Origin: CADEEL01 sp050246475 | GTDB taxonomy: Bacteria > Pseudomonadota > Alphaproteobacteria > Caulobacterales > Aquidulcibacteraceae | Reading direction: 5' to 3' | Length of the DNA: 17,372 nucleotides | NCBI GenBank assembly: GCA_050246475.1 | Contig: JBFWVZ010000019.1 | Coordinates: 1 to 17,372 of the forward strand | Part shown: in pieces, positions 1-6,838 of the stretch | Position numbering within the stretch: the first letter of the stretch is position 1 | Layout of the letters: each line of letters begins with the position of its first letter | Program-made: the position numbers and the translations under genes | The notes under the pieces: generated by a model | Seen by the model: the letters and a program-made list of their open reading frames with translations, nothing else | Databases searched by the model: none | Told to the model about the DNA's origin: nothing

Positions 1-150
1 GTCGGCGGCTCGGGCGGCGCGCCCGCACCGGATCGGCGCAGCGATGAAGATGAGCGCGTCACGTCTCTTCGCTATCTTTCTCTCAAATGTCTCTAGGGAC
101 AATTCCTTGTAGCCCTGCCCGCTTCCCGACGCTAGAGCGACCGATCGGTA

Positions 151-168
151 TTGACACCGGTTACCTCA
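151..168. promoter_or_regulatory. possible LacI-type operator / -35 region upstream of eda
   Basis: The 18 bases TTGACACCGGTTACCTCA are centred on the palindrome ACCGGT and have only partial outer symmetry (G..ACCGGT..C). LacI-family operators often have such a CG-centred core. The first six bases, TTGACA, also match a sigma-70 -35 box, but no good -10 follows at 16-18 bp. The site lies about 67 bp before the chosen eda start, a reasonable place for sugar-acid control. The half-sites match poorly, so this is a weak suggestion. The rest of positions 1-234 holds nothing I can assign. Confidence 0.2.
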
Positions 169-234
169 GCATCATTGTGCAGTTTTCGCGCTATGGCAAG
201 GTGGCGGACCTCGGCCAGTGAGCAGCAGAGTTTC

Positions 235-855
235 ATGACTTCTTGCGACGAGATTTTTGCCCTTGGGCCGGTGATCGCGGTGCTGACAATCGCGGACGCG
301 GCGGACGCGGCGCCAGTCGCGGAGGCGCTTGCGCGCGGCGGGGTGCGCGGCATGGAAGTGACGCTGCGCACGCCAGCCGCGCTTGAAGCGATCACGGCAA
401 TGAACGCGATTGAGGATGTGATGTGCGGGGCGGGCACATTGCTTCGGGTGGAGGACGCCGATCGTGCGGGTGAAGCAGGCGCGCGGTTCCTCGTGAGTCC
501 TGGACTTTCGGATGACCTGATGCGCGCGGCGGACGATTGGGGCGTGCCGATTTTGCCAGGCGTCGCCACCGCAACGGAGATCATGCGCGCGATGGCGCTT
601 GGGTGCTCCGCGCTCAAGTTCTTTCCGGCCGAGGCGATGGGCGGCGCGGCGAGCGTCGCTGCGTTCGCGGGACCGTTTCCTGGCGTGCGCTTTTGCCCGA
701 CGGGCGGCATCACGCTGGAGAACGCGCCAGACTATCTTTCACTCAAGAACGTCGGGTGCGTCGGCAGTTCGTGGCTTGCGCCGCAGGATGTGATCGCGCG
801 CCGCGATTGGGCCGAGATCACGCGGCGGGCGAAGGCGGCGACCGCGCTGCGTTAG
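235..855 (+). CDS. eda: KDPG aldolase (2-dehydro-3-deoxy-phosphogluconate aldolase)
   Basis: A class I aldolase that cleaves 2-keto-3-deoxy-6-phosphogluconate to pyruvate and glyceraldehyde-3-phosphate, the last step of the Entner-Doudoroff pathway, in the cytoplasm. The 206-residue product is the family's usual size, a single TIM barrel. Visible landmarks are EVTLRT with the catalytic Glu41, the GAGT motif near residue 65, the Schiff-base lysine K128 in ALKFFPAEAMGG, and the phosphate-binding PTGGI near residue 155. The frame is open back to a TTG at 151, but homologues begin just before the segment ALGPVIAVLTI, so ATG 235 is preferred; its ribosome-binding site (GCAGAG) is weak. No edd or zwf is next to it in the window. 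Its TAG stop overlaps the TAA of the convergent lpdA gene in the four bases TTAG. Function is secure; the start is less so. Confidence 0.93.
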   Translation: MTSCDEIFALGPVIAVLTIADAADAAPVAEALARGGVRGMEVTLRTPAALEAITAMNAIEDVMCGAGTLLRVEDADRAGEAGARFLVSPGLSDDLMRAADDWGVPILPGVATATEIMRAMALGCSALKFFPAEAMGGAASVAAFAGPFPGVRFCPTGGITLENAPDYLSLKNVGCVGSSWLAPQDVIARRDWAEITRRAKAATALR

Positions 856-2249
856 ATGTGGATCGCGTGCCCGAGCGCCCGGAGGGCGGCTTCGTGGAAG
901 GCTTCGCTCATAGTCGGGTGCACATGGATCGTGCCCGCGACATCCTCCAGCATGGAACGCATCTCCAGGACGTGCGCGAATTCGCCGGAGAGCTCGCTCG
1001 CGTGGGCGCCGACAGCCTGGACGCCCAGGATCAGGTGATCGCCCTTGCGCGCGACGACGCGTATGAAGCCGCCGTCGTCGCCCGCTTCGGTCGAGAGCGC
1101 GCGGCCGTTGGCGGAGAGCGGGAAGCTTGCAGTGATGATCTCTTGGCCGCGGGCGCGCGCTTCATCGGGCGAGAGGCCGGCGGAGATGATCTCAGGTTCA
1201 GTGAAGCAGACGGCGGCGATGGCGACGGGATCAAATTGGCGGTCGGCGCCGGCGATGATGTCGGCGACCATTTCACCTTGCGTCGCGGCTTTGTGCTCCA
1301 GCATCGGCTCGCCGACGAGATCGCCGATGGCGTAGACGCCGCGCATCGAGGTGCGGCAGCGGGAATCCACTTTGACGAAGCGGCCGTCCATATCGACCGC
1401 CATCGTCTCCAGGCCCCAGCCTTCGGTGTTGGGGCGCCGGCCGACTGTGACGAGGATTTTGTCGGCGGGAAGTTCGAGCGCTTTGCCCTCCTCCGTCTCG
1501 ATGACGAGGGCGCCTGCCTTGTGTGCCTTGGCGCGCGCGCCGAGATGCAGCGCGACGCCGTTCTTCTCCAGCCATTTGCGGACGGGGGCGACGAGCTCCT
1601 TGTCGTAGAGCGGGAGAATCTGCCTCTCCGCTTCGACGACCGTCACCTCGGCGCCCATCTTGCGAAAGGCTATGCCAAGCTCCAAGCCGATATAGCCGGC
1701 GCCGACGACGACGAGCTTCTTCGGCATGTCGGACAGTGACAGCGCTTCCGTTGATGAGATCACGTCGGCGCCGAATTTGAGGAACGGCAATTCGACCGGA
1801 AGGGAGCCGGTTGCGAGAATGACGTTCTCGGCTTCGATCGTCTCTTCGCCTTCTTTCGTTTTCACGATGCAGGTTTTGGCGTCAGTGAAGCGGGCGTGGC
1901 CGTTCAGCACGCGCACTTTCGCGCGCTTGAGCAGTGCGCCAACACCGCCGTTCAATTTATCGACGATGGTTTCCTTCCAGCGCACCGTCTCTTTGAGATC
2001 GAGCGATGGCGCGGACTTGAGCGAGATGCCGAGCTTTCCCTTGCCGACCTTCTCACTCATCGATTTGAACTCGCTCGCAGCGTGGATGAGCGCTTTCGAG
2101 GGGATGCAGCCGCGGATGAGGCAAGTGCCGCCGAGGCGATCCTGCTCAACCAGAATCGTATCGAGCCCTAGCTGTCCCGCGCGAATGCCGGCGACGTAGC
2201 CGCCCGGCCCGCCGCCGACGATCAGCACCTTGCACTGATGCTTGCTCAT
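852..2249 (-). CDS. lpdA: dihydrolipoamide dehydrogenase (E3) of the branched-chain 2-oxoacid dehydrogenase complex
   Basis: An FAD flavoprotein that reoxidises the dihydrolipoyl group of E2 and passes electrons to NAD+. The 465-residue length is typical. Seen in order: the FAD-binding GGGPGG at residues 12-17, the redox disulfide GGTCLIRGCIPSK (Cys43, Cys48), the NAD-binding VVGAGYIGLELG near residue 180, the second FAD motif YAIGD near residue 306, and the C-terminal HPTMSE with active-site His444 and Glu449. It has no N-terminal lipoyl domain. Its ATG overlaps the end of the E2 gene by four bases (ATGA), so it is the last cistron of the E1alpha-E1beta-E2-E3 operon and probably serves that complex, although E3 proteins are often shared with the pyruvate and 2-oxoglutarate complexes. 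The family is certain; the specific partner is inferred from the operon. Confidence 0.95.
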   Translation of the reverse strand: MSKHQCKVLIVGGGPGGYVAGIRAGQLGLDTILVEQDRLGGTCLIRGCIPSKALIHAASEFKSMSEKVGKGKLGISLKSAPSLDLKETVRWKETIVDKLNGGVGALLKRAKVRVLNGHARFTDAKTCIVKTKEGEETIEAENVILATGSLPVELPFLKFGADVISSTEALSLSDMPKKLVVVGAGYIGLELGIAFRKMGAEVTVVEAERQILPLYDKELVAPVRKWLEKNGVALHLGARAKAHKAGALVIETEEGKALELPADKILVTVGRRPNTEGWGLETMAVDMDGRFVKVDSRCRTSMRGVYAIGDLVGEPMLEHKAATQGEMVADIIAGADRQFDPVAIAAVCFTEPEIISAGLSPDEARARGQEIITASFPLSANGRALSTEAGDDGGFIRVVARKGDHLILGVQAVGAHASELSGEFAHVLEMRSMLEDVAGTIHVHPTMSEAFHEAALRALGHAIHI

Positions 2250-3547
2250 GCGCCGCCCATGAAGAGCGTGGCGGGATGCTCAAGCGCGGCCTTCACGCGC
2301 TGGATGAACTCGGCGGCGTCATAGCCATCGACAACGCGGTGATCGAAGGAGGACGAAAGGTTCATCATCTTGCGCACGGCGATGTGGCCGTCGCGCACGA
2401 CGGGGCGTTCGACGATCTTGTTGGGGCCGATGATGGCGACTTCGGGATGGTTGATGACGGGCGTCGTCACTACGCCGCCAAGCGGACCCAAGCTCGTGAT
2501 GGTGATCGTGGCGCCGGAAAGCTCCTCCTTCGTCGCCTTGCCGTCCCGCGTGGCTTGCGCGACGCGGGCGATTTCGGCGGCGCTGTCCCAGAGGTCGCGC
2601 GCTTCAGCGTGCTTCACCACGGGAACGATGAGGCCGTTCGCGGTTTGCGTGGCGATGCCGATGTGGACGGGATGGTGGCGATGGACGACGCCCGCTTCAT
2701 CGTCGAACGTCGCGTTGATCTGCGGATAGTCCGGCAGGATCTGGCAGAGCGCGCGCATCATAAAGGGCAAAAGCGTGAGCTTCGGCTGATCGGCGCGCTT
2801 GGTGGCGTTCAATTGCTGGCGGAGCGCTTCCAGCTCAGTGACATCCACCTCCTCCACGTAAGCGAAGTGAGGGATGCGGCGTTTCGCTTCGGCCATCTTC
2901 TCCGCGATCTTGCGGCGGAGGCCGATGACTTTGACTTCGTCGGCGCCTTCGCGGCGCGCGTATCCGGCCGCTGGCGCGCGCGCCGTTCGCGGCGCTCCGC
3001 GATTGGCGGAGAGATAGGCGTCGAGATCCTCATGTCCAATGCGGCCCGCGGGGCCGCTGCCGGGAACGAATTGGAGTTCGACGCCCAAGTCTCGCGCGCG
3101 CTGACGCACCGCGGGCGATGCGAGGGGCTTGTCATCGGGCGTCGTGCGGGTCGCGAAGGCGTTCGATGCGGCGGATGCGACGGGCGCAGGCGCCGCTCGC
3201 TTTTCTGGTTCGGCCTTTGGCTGCGCCGCCTTCGGCGCAGGCTTTGCTTCTTGCTTGGGCGCAGGCGCGGCGGCCTTGCCGTTGCCCTTCGGCTGCTGAC
3301 CGGCGCCTTCGACTTCGAACACGACGAGCGAAGCGCCTATCGCGGCCATTGTGCCTGGTTCACCGTTCAACTCGACGACCTTGCCGGAAACGGGCGATGT
3401 GATCTCGACCGTCGCCTTGTCCGTCATCACGTCGGCGAGGGGCTGATCCTCCTCAACAATATCGCCGACCGCAACGTGCCAAGCGACGAGTTCGGCCTCT
3501 GCGGTGCCTTCGCCGATGTCCGGCAGTTTGAAGACGTACGTGCCCAT
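2246..3547 (-). CDS. bkdB: dihydrolipoyl acyltransferase (E2) of branched-chain 2-oxoacid dehydrogenase
   Basis: The core of the complex: it transfers the branched acyl group from its lipoyl arm to CoA. The 433 residues show the usual order. An N-terminal lipoyl domain (about 3-78) carries the lipoylated Lys44 in the motif TDKA. A long Ala/Pro/Lys-rich linker (about 82-130) follows, then the E1/E3-binding domain at about 141-177 (ASPAVRQRARDLGV, then GPAGRI). A second linker leads to the catalytic domain from about 200, ending in SFDHRVVDG with His403 and Asp407. A single lipoyl domain fits BCKDH better than most bacterial pyruvate complexes. The gene starts 9 bp after the E1beta stop and overlaps lpdA by 4 bp. 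Assignment to branched-chain substrates rests mainly on the neighbouring E1 genes. Confidence 0.93.
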   Translation of the reverse strand: MGTYVFKLPDIGEGTAEAELVAWHVAVGDIVEEDQPLADVMTDKATVEITSPVSGKVVELNGEPGTMAAIGASLVVFEVEGAGQQPKGNGKAAAPAPKQEAKPAPKAAQPKAEPEKRAAPAPVASAASNAFATRTTPDDKPLASPAVRQRARDLGVELQFVPGSGPAGRIGHEDLDAYLSANRGAPRTARAPAAGYARREGADEVKVIGLRRKIAEKMAEAKRRIPHFAYVEEVDVTELEALRQQLNATKRADQPKLTLLPFMMRALCQILPDYPQINATFDDEAGVVHRHHPVHIGIATQTANGLIVPVVKHAEARDLWDSAAEIARVAQATRDGKATKEELSGATITITSLGPLGGVVTTPVINHPEVAIIGPNKIVERPVVRDGHIAVRKMMNLSSSFDHRVVDGYDAAEFIQRVKAALEHPATLFMGGA

Positions 3548-3556
3548 CTCGCGCCC

Positions 3557-4570
3557 CTAGGCTTTCATCGTTCGCGTCAGCGCATCGGCGACTCGCGACG
3601 GCCCAGGGAAATACTCCCATTCGAAGGCGTGCGGATAGGGCGTGTCCCAACCCGTCACGCGCGCGATGGGCGCTTCGAGATGGTAGAAGCAATGCTCCTG
3701 CACGAGCGCGACAAGCTCGGCGCCGAAACCCGATGTGCGCGTGGCTTCATGCACGACGACGCAGCGGCCGGTTTTCTCAACGCTTGCGACGATCGTTTCA
3801 ATATCGAGCGGCACGAGCGTGCGCAGGTCGATCACCTCGGCATCGACGCCCGCGTGCTCGGCGCCGGCAAGTGCCACGTGAACCATCGTGCCGTAGGCAA
3901 GAATGGTGACGTCTTCACCTTCGCGCACGACCTGCGCTTTGCCGAGCGGGACAGTGTAGTGGCCGTCGGGCACGTCGCTCGCGGCGTGTTTCGACCATGG
4001 CTGCATCGGTTTTTCGTGCCAGCCGTCAAAGGGGCCGTTGTAGAGGCGCTTCGGCTCAAAGAAGAGGACGGGATCGTCATCCTCGATGGCGGCGATGAGG
4101 AGGCCCTTTGCGTCATAGGGATTGGAGGGAATGACGGTCTTCAAGCCCGCGACGTGGGTGAAGAGCGCTTCGGGGCTTTGGCTGTGCGTTTGGCCGCCGA
4201 AAATGCCGCCGCCATAGGGCGTGCGCAGCGTCAAAGGCGCGGTGAAATCGCCGGCGCTCCTATAGCGCAAGCGCGCGGCCTCGCTAACGAGCTGATCGTA
4301 ACCCGGGTAGATATAGTCGGCGAATTGGATCTCGATGACGGGACGCAGGCCGTACGCGCCCATGCCGATGGCCGTTGCGACGATTCCCCCCTCGGCGATC
4401 GGCGCATCGAAGCAGCGCGTCATGCCGTGTTTCTTCTGCAAGCCATCCGTTGCGCGGAACACGCCGCCGAAATAACCGACGTCCTCGCCGAAGATGAGAA
4501 CATCGGGATCGCGCGTCAGCATCACGTCCATGGCGCTGTTCAACGCCTGGATCATGTTCATGGTCGCCAT
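3557..4570 (-). CDS. bkdA2: 2-oxoisovalerate dehydrogenase E1 beta subunit
   Basis: The beta half of the alpha2beta2 thiamine-diphosphate decarboxylase that removes CO2 from the 2-oxoacids of Val, Leu and Ile. The product is 337 residues, with a transketolase-type pyrimidine-binding domain and a C-terminal transketolase domain. Seen: the start MATMNMIQALNSAMD, then IFGEDVGYFGGVFRAT with the cofactor-activating Glu, FDAPIAEGGIVATAIGMG, the loop GGQTHSQSPEA, and in the second domain VIDLRTLVPLD and VHEATRTSGFGAE. The frame is open to 4615, but that would run back over the E1alpha stop. ATG 4570 lies 5 bp after that stop, with AAGAG a few bases ahead, so it is preferred. The HSQSPEA loop and the match of the neighbour to BkdA1 favour branched-chain over pyruvate substrates. 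Confidence 0.93.
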   Translation of the reverse strand: MATMNMIQALNSAMDVMLTRDPDVLIFGEDVGYFGGVFRATDGLQKKHGMTRCFDAPIAEGGIVATAIGMGAYGLRPVIEIQFADYIYPGYDQLVSEAARLRYRSAGDFTAPLTLRTPYGGGIFGGQTHSQSPEALFTHVAGLKTVIPSNPYDAKGLLIAAIEDDDPVLFFEPKRLYNGPFDGWHEKPMQPWSKHAASDVPDGHYTVPLGKAQVVREGEDVTILAYGTMVHVALAGAEHAGVDAEVIDLRTLVPLDIETIVASVEKTGRCVVVHEATRTSGFGAELVALVQEHCFYHLEAPIARVTGWDTPYPHAFEWEYFPGPSRVADALTRTMKA

Positions 4571-4575
4571 CGCTC

Positions 4576-5805
4576 TTAAGTCCCCTGCTCTTGGCGCTGA
4601 CGGCGAATGTGCCAAGGCGTTTCCTTATACACGTCCTCGAACATTTCCTTCACGCTCGGGCGCGATTGGCCGAGCGTGCCGACGGCTTCCGATTCCTTTC
4701 CGGCGGCTTTGACAATTTCGGCGACATCCTTCTCCATCGCCTTGTGCTTGGCGTCCGACCATTCGCCGAGCGCGATCAAGTGCTGCTTCAAGCGCTCGAC
4801 TGGATCGCCGAGCGGCCACTTCTCCGCCTCCTCCGCAGGGCGGTAGCGCGCGGGGTCGTCGCTCGTCGAGTGCGGCGCGGCGCGATAGGTGAAGTGCTCG
4901 ATGAGCGTTGGGCCAAGATTGGCGCGCGCGCGCTCCGCCGCCCACTGCGTCGCGGCATACACGGCGAGAAAATCATTGCCGTCAACACGCAGGCCCGGGA
5001 GGCCATAGCCGATGCCGCGCGCGGCGAAGGTCGATTGCTCGCCGCCGGCGATGCCTTGGAACGTCGAGATAGCCCATTGATTGTTGACGACGTTCAGGAT
5101 GACTGGCGCGTGGTAGACGGACGCGAACGTCAACGCCTGGTGGAAGTCGCCCTCGGCTGTCGAGCCTTCGCCGATATAGGCGCACGCAATGCGGTTATCG
5201 CCCTTGAAGGCCGAGGCCATCGCCCAGCCGACCGCTTGCGGAAATTGGGTGCCGACGCCGCCCGAAATCGAAAAGAAACCGTGCGCCTTCGATGAATACA
5301 TGACGGGCAGCTGGCGGCCCTTCATCGGATCCTTCGCGTTCGAATAGATCTGATTCATCATGTCCACGAGCGGATAGCCGCGCGCGATGAGCAGCGCTTG
5401 CTGGCGATAAGTCGGGAAGCACATGTCGTCGCGCGAGAGCGCGAGCGCGGCGGCGGTGGCGACGGCCTCCTCGCCGGTGCACTTCATGTAGAAACTCGTC
5501 TTGCCCTGACGCTGCATGCGGAACATGCGATCGTCGTAAGCGCGCGTGAGCAACATGATGCGCAGGCCTTCGCGCAGCGCGTCAGCGCTCAAACGCGGAT
5601 TCCACGGGCCAATCGCTTCACCATCTTTGTTCAGTACGCGGATGAGCGAGAGGGAGAGATCGCGCGCGGCGACGGCGGAGACGTCAATTTCGGGTCTGGG
5701 TGTCTCGCCGGCTTCCGGAAATTTCATGCCGGAGAAATCGACCGCGTCGCCGGGGCGGGCCTTGGGCGCGGGGATGTGAAGCGTAAGCTTGGGTTCGTTT
5801 TTCAT
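4576..5805 (-). CDS. bkdA1: 2-oxoisovalerate dehydrogenase E1 alpha subunit
   Basis: The thiamine-diphosphate-binding subunit of branched-chain 2-oxoacid dehydrogenase and first gene of the operon. From ATG 5805 it is 409 residues, close to the roughly 410 of Pseudomonas BkdA1, which it resembles throughout: the N-terminus LTLHIPAPKARPGD, then MCFPTYRQQ, DPMKGRQLP and NVVNNQWAIS. The diphosphate motif is present as GEGSTAEGD (about 212-220) followed by NN at 241-242; Glu in place of the usual Asp also occurs in other branched-chain E1alpha proteins. The loop HSTSDDPARYRP is typical of branched-chain rather than pyruvate E1alpha. The frame extends 24 codons further to a GTG at 5877, but homologues start at the later ATG. 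There is no regulator (BkdR/Lrp type) or leucine dehydrogenase gene nearby in the window. Confidence 0.93.
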   Translation of the reverse strand: MKNEPKLTLHIPAPKARPGDAVDFSGMKFPEAGETPRPEIDVSAVAARDLSLSLIRVLNKDGEAIGPWNPRLSADALREGLRIMLLTRAYDDRMFRMQRQGKTSFYMKCTGEEAVATAAALALSRDDMCFPTYRQQALLIARGYPLVDMMNQIYSNAKDPMKGRQLPVMYSSKAHGFFSISGGVGTQFPQAVGWAMASAFKGDNRIACAYIGEGSTAEGDFHQALTFASVYHAPVILNVVNNQWAISTFQGIAGGEQSTFAARGIGYGLPGLRVDGNDFLAVYAATQWAAERARANLGPTLIEHFTYRAAPHSTSDDPARYRPAEEAEKWPLGDPVERLKQHLIALGEWSDAKHKAMEKDVAEIVKAAGKESEAVGTLGQSRPSVKEMFEDVYKETPWHIRRQRQEQGT

Positions 5806-6014
5806 GAAGGCGCCATACGAGAGCCAAAGCGACGCAACGGCAAGCGCCGCGCACGCCCTGCTTGACGGCGCGCTCACACCCGATGCTGGGGAGCGGGTTT
5901 AACCTTTTTCGCCCGGTTTGTCCGGTCCAAATAATCGAAAGCCAACGTTAATTTCGCCAGTTCTTGCCCTCAATCGGCATCGATTGGGCCAATTCTTTTC
6001 CCGCCGGATTGTGC

Positions 6015-6029
6015 AGCGCCGAAGGCGCC
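6015..6029 (-). terminator. possible hairpin just after the 107-aa secreted-protein gene
   Basis: Directly after the TAA stop, read on the minus strand, GCGCC-TTC-GGCGC can form a 5-bp all-GC stem with a 3-nt loop. No clear T-run follows (the next bases are TGCACAATCC), so intrinsic termination is doubtful. It could instead simply protect the 3' end of the transcript. Confidence 0.22.
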
Positions 6030-6353
6030 TTAGCGGTTCGAGACGAAGGTGATGCTGTTCTCGCGTCGAATGACGCGCGCCTCGCGTTGGGCGGGCTGTC
6101 TCGGCTCGTTGCGAACGATCATCGGCTGGCTGGGGCGTTGGTGCGTAGGCCGGGCCGCGGCGGCAGGCTCTAGACCGGCGATAGCCACGCCGATCACATT
6201 GCCCTCCGCATCGCGCGACACGCCCGTGACGCGGCCGAGCAGCGCACCGTCATCGCCGCGCACTTCCATGCCGACAGGCGCGGTCCCCTGTTGCGCCGCC
6301 GCCGGCGCTGCAAGCGCGCAAAAAGCGAGTGCTGAACAAAGAATCGTGCGCAT
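6030..6353 (-). CDS. small secreted PRC-barrel-like protein, EcfG-controlled
   Basis: A 107-residue product with a clear signal peptide: MRTIL, a hydrophobic stretch to about residue 16, and an Ala-X-Ala-type site near APAAA/QQG, giving a mature periplasmic or envelope protein of about 87 residues. Residues 27-62 (PVGMEVRGDDGALLGRV through VIGVAIAGLE) have the strand-glycine-strand pattern of a PRC-barrel fold. The tail (about 67-97) is rich in Pro, Arg and Gln. I know no specific function. The frame is open to 6602, but those upstream codons lie in the promoter region and run opposite the SemiSWEET gene; ATG 6353 gives the signal peptide, with GGATA about 8 bases before it. A consensus EcfG promoter lies about 40-75 bp upstream, so it is probably part of the general stress response. 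Confidence 0.75.
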   Translation of the reverse strand: MRTILCSALAFCALAAPAAAQQGTAPVGMEVRGDDGALLGRVTGVSRDAEGNVIGVAIAGLEPAAAARPTHQRPSQPMIVRNEPRQPAQREARVIRRENSITFVSNR

Positions 6354-6402
6354 GGCGTATCCGCGCTGAGGCGGCCCCTTTTTCATTCTCCGATAACGAA
6401 AC

Positions 6403-6427
6403 AACGAAAGGGGCGGCGCAGGGTTCC
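6403..6427 (-). promoter_or_regulatory. EcfG (general stress sigma factor) promoter, exact consensus
   Basis: On the minus strand the bases read GGAAC (6427-6423), a 16-bp spacer, then CGTT (6406-6403). This matches exactly the alphaproteobacterial EcfG/SigT consensus GGAAC-N16/17-CGTT. Transcription would start around 6395, giving a leader of about 40 nt before the ATG at 6353. The orientation and distance suit the secreted-protein gene. The spacer's CCCCTTT can also pair with AAAGGGG nearer the gene (6377-6383), but most of that first arm lies upstream of the expected RNA start. Confidence 0.72.
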
Positions 6428-6456
6428 GGCTGTTTAAGAAACGCGCTGAAGCGGCG

Positions 6457-6481
6457 GGAACGAAGCGGAATGCGACGCATT
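6457..6481 (+). promoter_or_regulatory. near-consensus EcfG promoter ahead of SemiSWEET
   Basis: On the plus strand GGAAC (6457-6461), a 16-bp spacer and CATT (6478-6481) differ from the EcfG consensus at one -10 base (CGTT expected). The predicted start lies about 25 nt before the ATG at 6514. It faces away from the exact EcfG site at 6403-6427, which would make this a divergent stress-promoter pair. One mismatch in so short a motif is easily reached by chance. Confidence 0.28.
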
Positions 6482-6513
6482 GGTGTGCAGGCTTCAGGGA
6501 CTGGATCCGAGAG

Positions 6514-6795
6514 ATGGCGCAAGCGCCGGATTGGCTCATCAACGGGTCTGGGGCGGTCGCGGGGCTCTGCTCAATGGCGAGCTTCGTGCCGCAACTCATC
6601 AAGATCGCTCAGGAGCGCGCGGCGCCCGGCATCTCGACTCGAATGTTTGCGATCACCGTCGTCGGATTTGGGTGCTGGACCATATACGGCTTGTTCTCGC
6701 AGAGCTGGCCGGTCGCGATTTCCAACACCGTCTCTGGCGCGTTGGCCGCTGCGATTTTGGCGTTGAGGCTTCGCTATGGCGACGCATCGGATTGA
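6514..6795 (+). CDS. SemiSWEET family sugar transporter (PQ-loop / MtN3 type)
   Basis: A 93-residue membrane protein with a single three-helix bundle (about 8-28, 42-60, 65-86), the size of bacterial SemiSWEETs, which dimerise to form a small-sugar uniporter. Family landmarks are the PQ motif at 26-27 (FVPQLIK), Trp55 in GFGCWTIYGL, and Asn71 in the third helix (ISNTVSGA), at the position of the conserved pocket Asn. The start has GGATCCGAGAG just ahead of the ATG. The glyoxalase gene follows after 43 bp on the same strand and may be co-transcribed. The family is well supported; the substrate cannot be read from sequence. A sugar role would suit the nearby trehalose genes, but that is inference. 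Confidence 0.85.
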   Translation: MAQAPDWLINGSGAVAGLCSMASFVPQLIKIAQERAAPGISTRMFAITVVGFGCWTIYGLFSQSWPVAISNTVSGALAAAILALRLRYGDASD

Positions 6796-6838
6796 CCGCG
6801 CGGCTCGCGATCCGCACATATCGTTGCGGAGAGAAACG

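Noticed and set aside
1..96. Open plus-strand frame from the window edge ending in TAG at 94-96, and a possible minus-strand GTG at 62
   Set aside because: Only 31 and 20 codons are visible, neither has a recognisable motif, and in GC-rich DNA such frames arise by chance. The upstream sequence would decide.
537..1739. 400-codon plus-strand open frame across eda and lpdA
   Set aside because: It overlaps the verified eda frame and is antisense to lpdA, and the translation resembles no protein family.
2276..4579. 767-codon plus-strand open frame opposite the E2 and E1beta genes
   Set aside because: It is antisense to two certain genes. Its product is Arg/Asp/Ala/Val-rich low-complexity sequence with no recognisable motif, as expected from the complement of GC-rich codons.
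4788..4860. Glu instead of Asp in the E1alpha thiamine-diphosphate motif (actual motif near 5170-5140) considered as a defect
   Set aside because: GEG also occurs in other branched-chain E1alpha proteins, and the rest of the motif, including NN, is intact.
5806..5877. 24-codon N-terminal extension of E1alpha that looks hydrophobic, like a signal peptide
   Set aside because: Pseudomonas-type BkdA1 proteins start at the later Met, the complex is cytoplasmic, and the GTG start has no ribosome-binding site.
5930..5950. CCGG-N5-CCGG and the A/T-rich patch upstream of bkdA1 as an operator
   Set aside because: The half-sites are only four bases and self-complementary, so the symmetry is trivial, and no known regulator consensus is matched.
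6371..6417. CCCCTTT/AAAGGGG inverted repeat as a riboswitch or leader hairpin of the secreted-protein gene
   Set aside because: One arm lies inside the EcfG promoter spacer, upstream of the expected RNA start, so it would not be transcribed.
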